Below, piece by piece: positions 6,042-7,683 of a DNA stretch of 7,683 bases (its first letter is position 1; each line of letters opens with the position of its first letter). The stretch is from assembly GCA_029556545.1 (NCBI GenBank), contig JAKQEQ010000095.1, positions 1-7,683 of the forward strand, read 5' to 3'. The translations under genes and the position numbers were made by a program. The stretch is from Candidatus Hydrogenedentota bacterium. GTDB taxonomy: Bacteria; Hydrogenedentota; Hydrogenedentia; Hydrogenedentales; JAGMZX01. The notes below the pieces were generated by a model. That model did no database searches, was not told the DNA's origin, and worked only from the letters and a program-made list of their open reading frames with translations.

Positions 6042-6545
6042 CTACCCCCTCGTGATGCGGAGCATGCCGCCGCCCCGGACGATCCGCGCGAGCGCCTGCG
6101 CGATGGTGCGGTGGACCGTGACGACGGCCGCGCCGGAGGCGTATTCGACTTCGATCGAGCCGACCTTCTCGCGCTTCACGGCGCCGCCGCGCGCGAGCGA
6201 GGACGAGAGCGCACCGGCTTCGCCGAGCTCGACGAGCGCGGCCTCGCACGTGGCGTTCTTGATCGCCGCCGGTACGAGCGCGAGCGGCCAGCCGTCGGAA
6301 TCCCAGGCGTCCGAGCGCGGCCAGTCGAGGGCCTGGTCGGCGGTGAGCCTCGCCCCCGGCCAGCGCGAGCCATAGAGCCCGTCGAGCGCGGCGGACGCGC
6401 GGACGAGCGCGGCTTCCTTCGCCGCGGCGGCGGCTGCCGCCCACGCGGACGAACCGCGCGCCAGGTGATAGGCGTCGCAGTCGGCCACGGAGACGTAGCT
6501 CTGCGCGGTCGCGAGCCCGGTCCCGTCCTCGACGATGATGGCCAT
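6042..6545 (-). CDS. 'DnaT-like' head completion / adaptor protein
   Basis: A 167-residue protein whose sequence (MAIIVEDGTGLATAQSYVSV, DAYHLARGSSAW at 24-35, AALDGLYGSRWPG at 52-64, QALDWPRSDAWDSDGWPLAL at 71-90, GGAVKREKVGSIEVEYA at 120-136) closely follows the phage family commonly annotated as putative DnaT-like ssDNA-binding protein. The helical layout and the position directly after head genes and before the closure protein argue for the connector that extends the portal (head completion protein), not replication. The start ATG 6545 has AGGAGG 9 nt upstream and follows the previous stop by 13 bp. The stop is TAG at 6044-6042. An Ala-rich run at 36-42 sits in a helix. Confidence 0.88.
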   Translation of the reverse strand: MAIIVEDGTGLATAQSYVSVADCDAYHLARGSSAWAAAAAAAKEAALVRASAALDGLYGSRWPGARLTADQALDWPRSDAWDSDGWPLALVPAAIKNATCEAALVELGEAGALSSSLARGGAVKREKVGSIEVEYASGAAVVTVHRTIAQALARIVRGGGMLRITRG

Positions 6546-6558
6546 GCCCTACCCCCTC

Positions 6559-6786
6559 CTACCGCTCGTCCTCGGGCAGGAGGGCGAGCATGTCGTCCTT
6601 CGAAGCGCCGCGCGGGATGGCGACGCCCAGCTCCGCGAGCCGGGCCTTGAGCTTGACGACGGTCCACTCGGCGGCCGCGGGCTCTTCGGCGAAGAGCTCG
6701 TGGCGCTTCGGGTCGAAGTCCGCCTTGTTGATCGTGGCGAACCCCGTGCGGCCGTTGTCCTTGACGATGCGGACGGTCTCGATCAT
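6559..6786 (-). CDS. Small protein with SAP/HeH-like C-terminal helix-extended-helix
   Basis: A 75-residue acidic-basic protein starting at ATG 6786, 2 bp after the upstream stop. There is no good Shine-Dalgarno, so it is probably translationally coupled. The first 30 residues (MIETVRIVKDNGRTGFATIN) look like a small beta unit. A short acidic linker (EEPAAAE) leads to WTVVKLKARLAELGVAIPRG and SKDDMLALL at 62-70, which fits the helix-extended-helix pattern of SAP, HeH/LEM and Rho N-terminal-like segments found in small phage proteins near capsid genes. Its role is unknown; nucleic-acid or protein binding is possible. Domain assignment is by eye. Confidence 0.75.
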   Translation of the reverse strand: MIETVRIVKDNGRTGFATINKADFDPKRHELFAEEPAAAEWTVVKLKARLAELGVAIPRGASKDDMLALLPEDER

Positions 6787-6788
6787 GG

Positions 6789-7217
6789 CTAGACCCGGAT
6801 GCCGATGAAGGTCACGGTGCCGCGGTCGGCGGCGTTGGCCGCGTCGACCTTGACGGCGTCGCCGGCGGCGAGCGTGAGGCGGGCCGCGTTGGCGACGACG
6901 GCCCCCGCGGACATGTGGGTCACGGCGCCGTCGGCCGCGCAGGCGATGGCGGTGCACATGGCGTCCGAGCCCTTCTGCGGCGTGATCGCGCCGCCGCCGA
7001 CGGTAGCCTTCGCCCAGACGATGATGTCGACGATGCGCATGGCGAACGGCGCGACGAAGGCGGTCGGGGCGTCGGTGGCGTCCGCGGTGATGTCGTAGGA
7101 GATGATCACGGGCGCGTAGTCCTGCGTCTCCTTGAGCGAGGACCCGAGCTGCGCGGCCTGCGCGTCCGGGTTCATGACGTCGATCTTCTTGGCCTGGTTC
7201 TCGGTCAGTCTCGACAT
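6789..7217 (-). CDS. Uncharacterised head-region protein, candidate capsid decoration protein
   Basis: A 142-residue protein with an excellent Shine-Dalgarno (AAGGAGC, about 6 nt before ATG 7217) and stop TAG at 6791-6789. After a polar N-terminal tail (MSRLTENQAKKIDVMNPDAQ) the rest is predicted from its pattern to be beta-rich: SYDITADATDAPTAFVAPFA, MRIVDIIVWAKATVG, then short alternating strands ending in RGTVTFIGIRV. No catalytic motif, signal peptide or membrane segment is visible. Two cysteines lie close together (AMCTAIACAA). I do not recognise a named family. Its place right after the coat gene, its size and its beta content are those of head decoration or fiber proteins, but this is inference. 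Confidence 0.8.
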   Translation of the reverse strand: MSRLTENQAKKIDVMNPDAQAAQLGSSLKETQDYAPVIISYDITADATDAPTAFVAPFAMRIVDIIVWAKATVGGGAITPQKGSDAMCTAIACAADGAVTHMSAGAVVANAARLTLAAGDAVKVDAANAADRGTVTFIGIRV

Positions 7218-7235
7218 GGTGTTGCTCCTTCAGGT

Positions 7236-7261
7236 GGAGGGGCCGGCCTCCCGGCCCCTCC
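7236..7261 (-). terminator. Perfect 11-bp GC hairpin after the coat gene (attenuator or terminator-like)
   Basis: The arms GGAGGGGCCGG and CCGGCCCCTCC are exact complements at 7236-7246 and 7251-7261, separated by 4 nt. The hairpin starts 8 bp after the coat stop codon and ends 5 bp before the Shine-Dalgarno of the next gene, inside the only sizeable gap (7218-7269). No T run follows in the direction of transcription, so it is not a canonical Rho-independent terminator. It could partly attenuate read-through or protect the coat mRNA 3' end. Confidence 0.5.
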
Positions 7262-7269
7262 GGTCACGG

Positions 7270-7683
7270 TCAGCCGAGGAGGATGGCCGCGAATTCGGGC
7301 TTCGAGAGGACGCAGCCCCAGGCGAGGCAGACCTCGTACTTGACCTGGTGGTACTGCTTGTAGACCCGGACCTCGAACGAGAGACCGGTGAGCGGGTCGG
7401 TCAGCATGTACGCGTCGTCGGCGCCGTCGCCGCCCTCGGGCATCGCGGGCGCTCGGGTGACGAGGTGGATGGCATCGCGGTGGAAGGCCATATTCGCGCG
7501 GTAGTTGTCGCCGATCGTGCCCTCGACCGTGTTGGCCAGGGTCGCGAGGAGGCCGGGCTTCGCGATTACAAGGTCTTCCTCCGCGAGGGTCGCGAACGGG
7601 CTCTGGACAAGGTATTTGTTCGTGTCGCCTGCGAAGGTAATAACGTCACCAGCTTTAATCGAGCCGTTGTCGCCGCCGTCCAC
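7270..7683 (-). CDS. Major coat protein, P22 gp5-like (C-terminal part only)
   Basis: The frame is open from the window edge (7683) to TGA at 7272-7270, giving about 138 codons; the true start lies outside. The visible sequence has the features of the P22 coat family C-terminus: IKAGDVITFAGD (9-20, a beta turn region), LATLANTVEGTIGD, then the conserved stretch RANMAFHRDAIHLVTRAPAM (62-81) and LSFEVRVYKQYHQVKYEVCL (101-120), ending AWGCVLSKPEFAAILLG. The block 'N-AFHRDAI-LVTR' followed by 'G-S--V--QY' is typical of that family, which builds icosahedral shells with an HK97 fold plus an inserted domain. The window-edge GTG is an internal valine, not a start. It is probably the most highly expressed gene of the module. 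Confidence 0.87.
   Translation of the reverse strand: MDGGDNGSIKAGDVITFAGDTNKYLVQSPFATLAEEDLVIAKPGLLATLANTVEGTIGDNYRANMAFHRDAIHLVTRAPAMPEGGDGADDAYMLTDPLTGLSFEVRVYKQYHQVKYEVCLAWGCVLSKPEFAAILLG

Noticed and set aside
5614-6375. A plus-strand open frame of 253 codons opposite the connector genes
   Set aside because: Antisense shadow with Arg/Asp-rich, repeat-like composition; the minus strand has well-formed connector proteins with ribosome binding sites.
6042-6545. Reading the DnaT-like gene as a replication or primosome gene
   Set aside because: The surrounding genes are all virion assembly genes and the sequence follows the phage structural family, not bacterial DnaT.
1-7683. Search for tRNA genes, CRISPR arrays, insertion sequences, attachment sites or defence genes
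   Set aside because: No cloverleaf, regularly spaced repeats, transposase/integrase motifs or toxin-like genes were seen; the window is filled by structural genes.

Overview
The window is a stretch of the late structural (virion) module of a tailed bacteriophage or prophage. Every supported gene lies on the minus strand, so the module reads from position 7683 down to 1. The DNA is GC-rich, with dense GC-ending codons and long stop-free antisense frames. The genes are packed head to tail with gaps of 1-15 bp or short overlaps, apart from one 52-bp gap that holds a hairpin. The host cannot be named from the sequence; a high-GC bacterium such as a proteobacterium is plausible. A tape measure gene, a single tail tube gene, and no sheath or baseplate genes in view suggest a long, flexible, non-contractile (siphovirus-type) tail.

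Layout in transcription order. (1) 7683-7270: C-terminal part of a P22-type major coat protein, cut by the window edge. (2) 7261-7236: a perfect 11-bp hairpin between the coat gene and the next gene. (3) 7217-6789: an unrecognised 142-residue beta-rich protein, a candidate capsid decoration protein. (4) 6786-6559: a 75-residue protein with a C-terminal SAP/HeH-like segment. (5) 6545-6042: a 'DnaT-like' protein that by context is a head-completion (connector) protein. (6) 6039-5668: a head-closure/stopper-type connector. (7) 5675-5271: an HK97 gp10-like neck/tail-completion protein. (8) 5274-4843: a tail-terminator-like (DUF4128-type) protein. (9) 4827-3649: the major tail tube protein. (10) 3637-3248, extended by -1 frameshift to 2877: the tail assembly chaperone pair (lambda G/GT arrangement). 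(11) 2904-886: the tape measure protein. (12) 884 to beyond position 1: a LamG-domain protein running into a tail-tip (lambda gpM-like) domain, cut by the window edge.

The genes follow the assembly path: shell, adaptor and stopper that close the head, tail terminator and tube, chaperones that load tube subunits around the tape measure, then the distal tip. The two most notable items are a textbook -1 frameshift cassette at 3240-3275 (T_TTT_TTT, short spacer, 8-bp stem with the zero-frame stop in its loop), and a large open frame at 884-1 with no stop in the window, whose LamG core is an AT-rich patch (about 51% GC by hand count over 301-660) in an otherwise much GC-richer region. That patch looks like a recently exchanged adhesion domain. 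I found no tRNA, CRISPR array, insertion sequence, integrase or defence system. No non-coding stretch reaches 300 bp.
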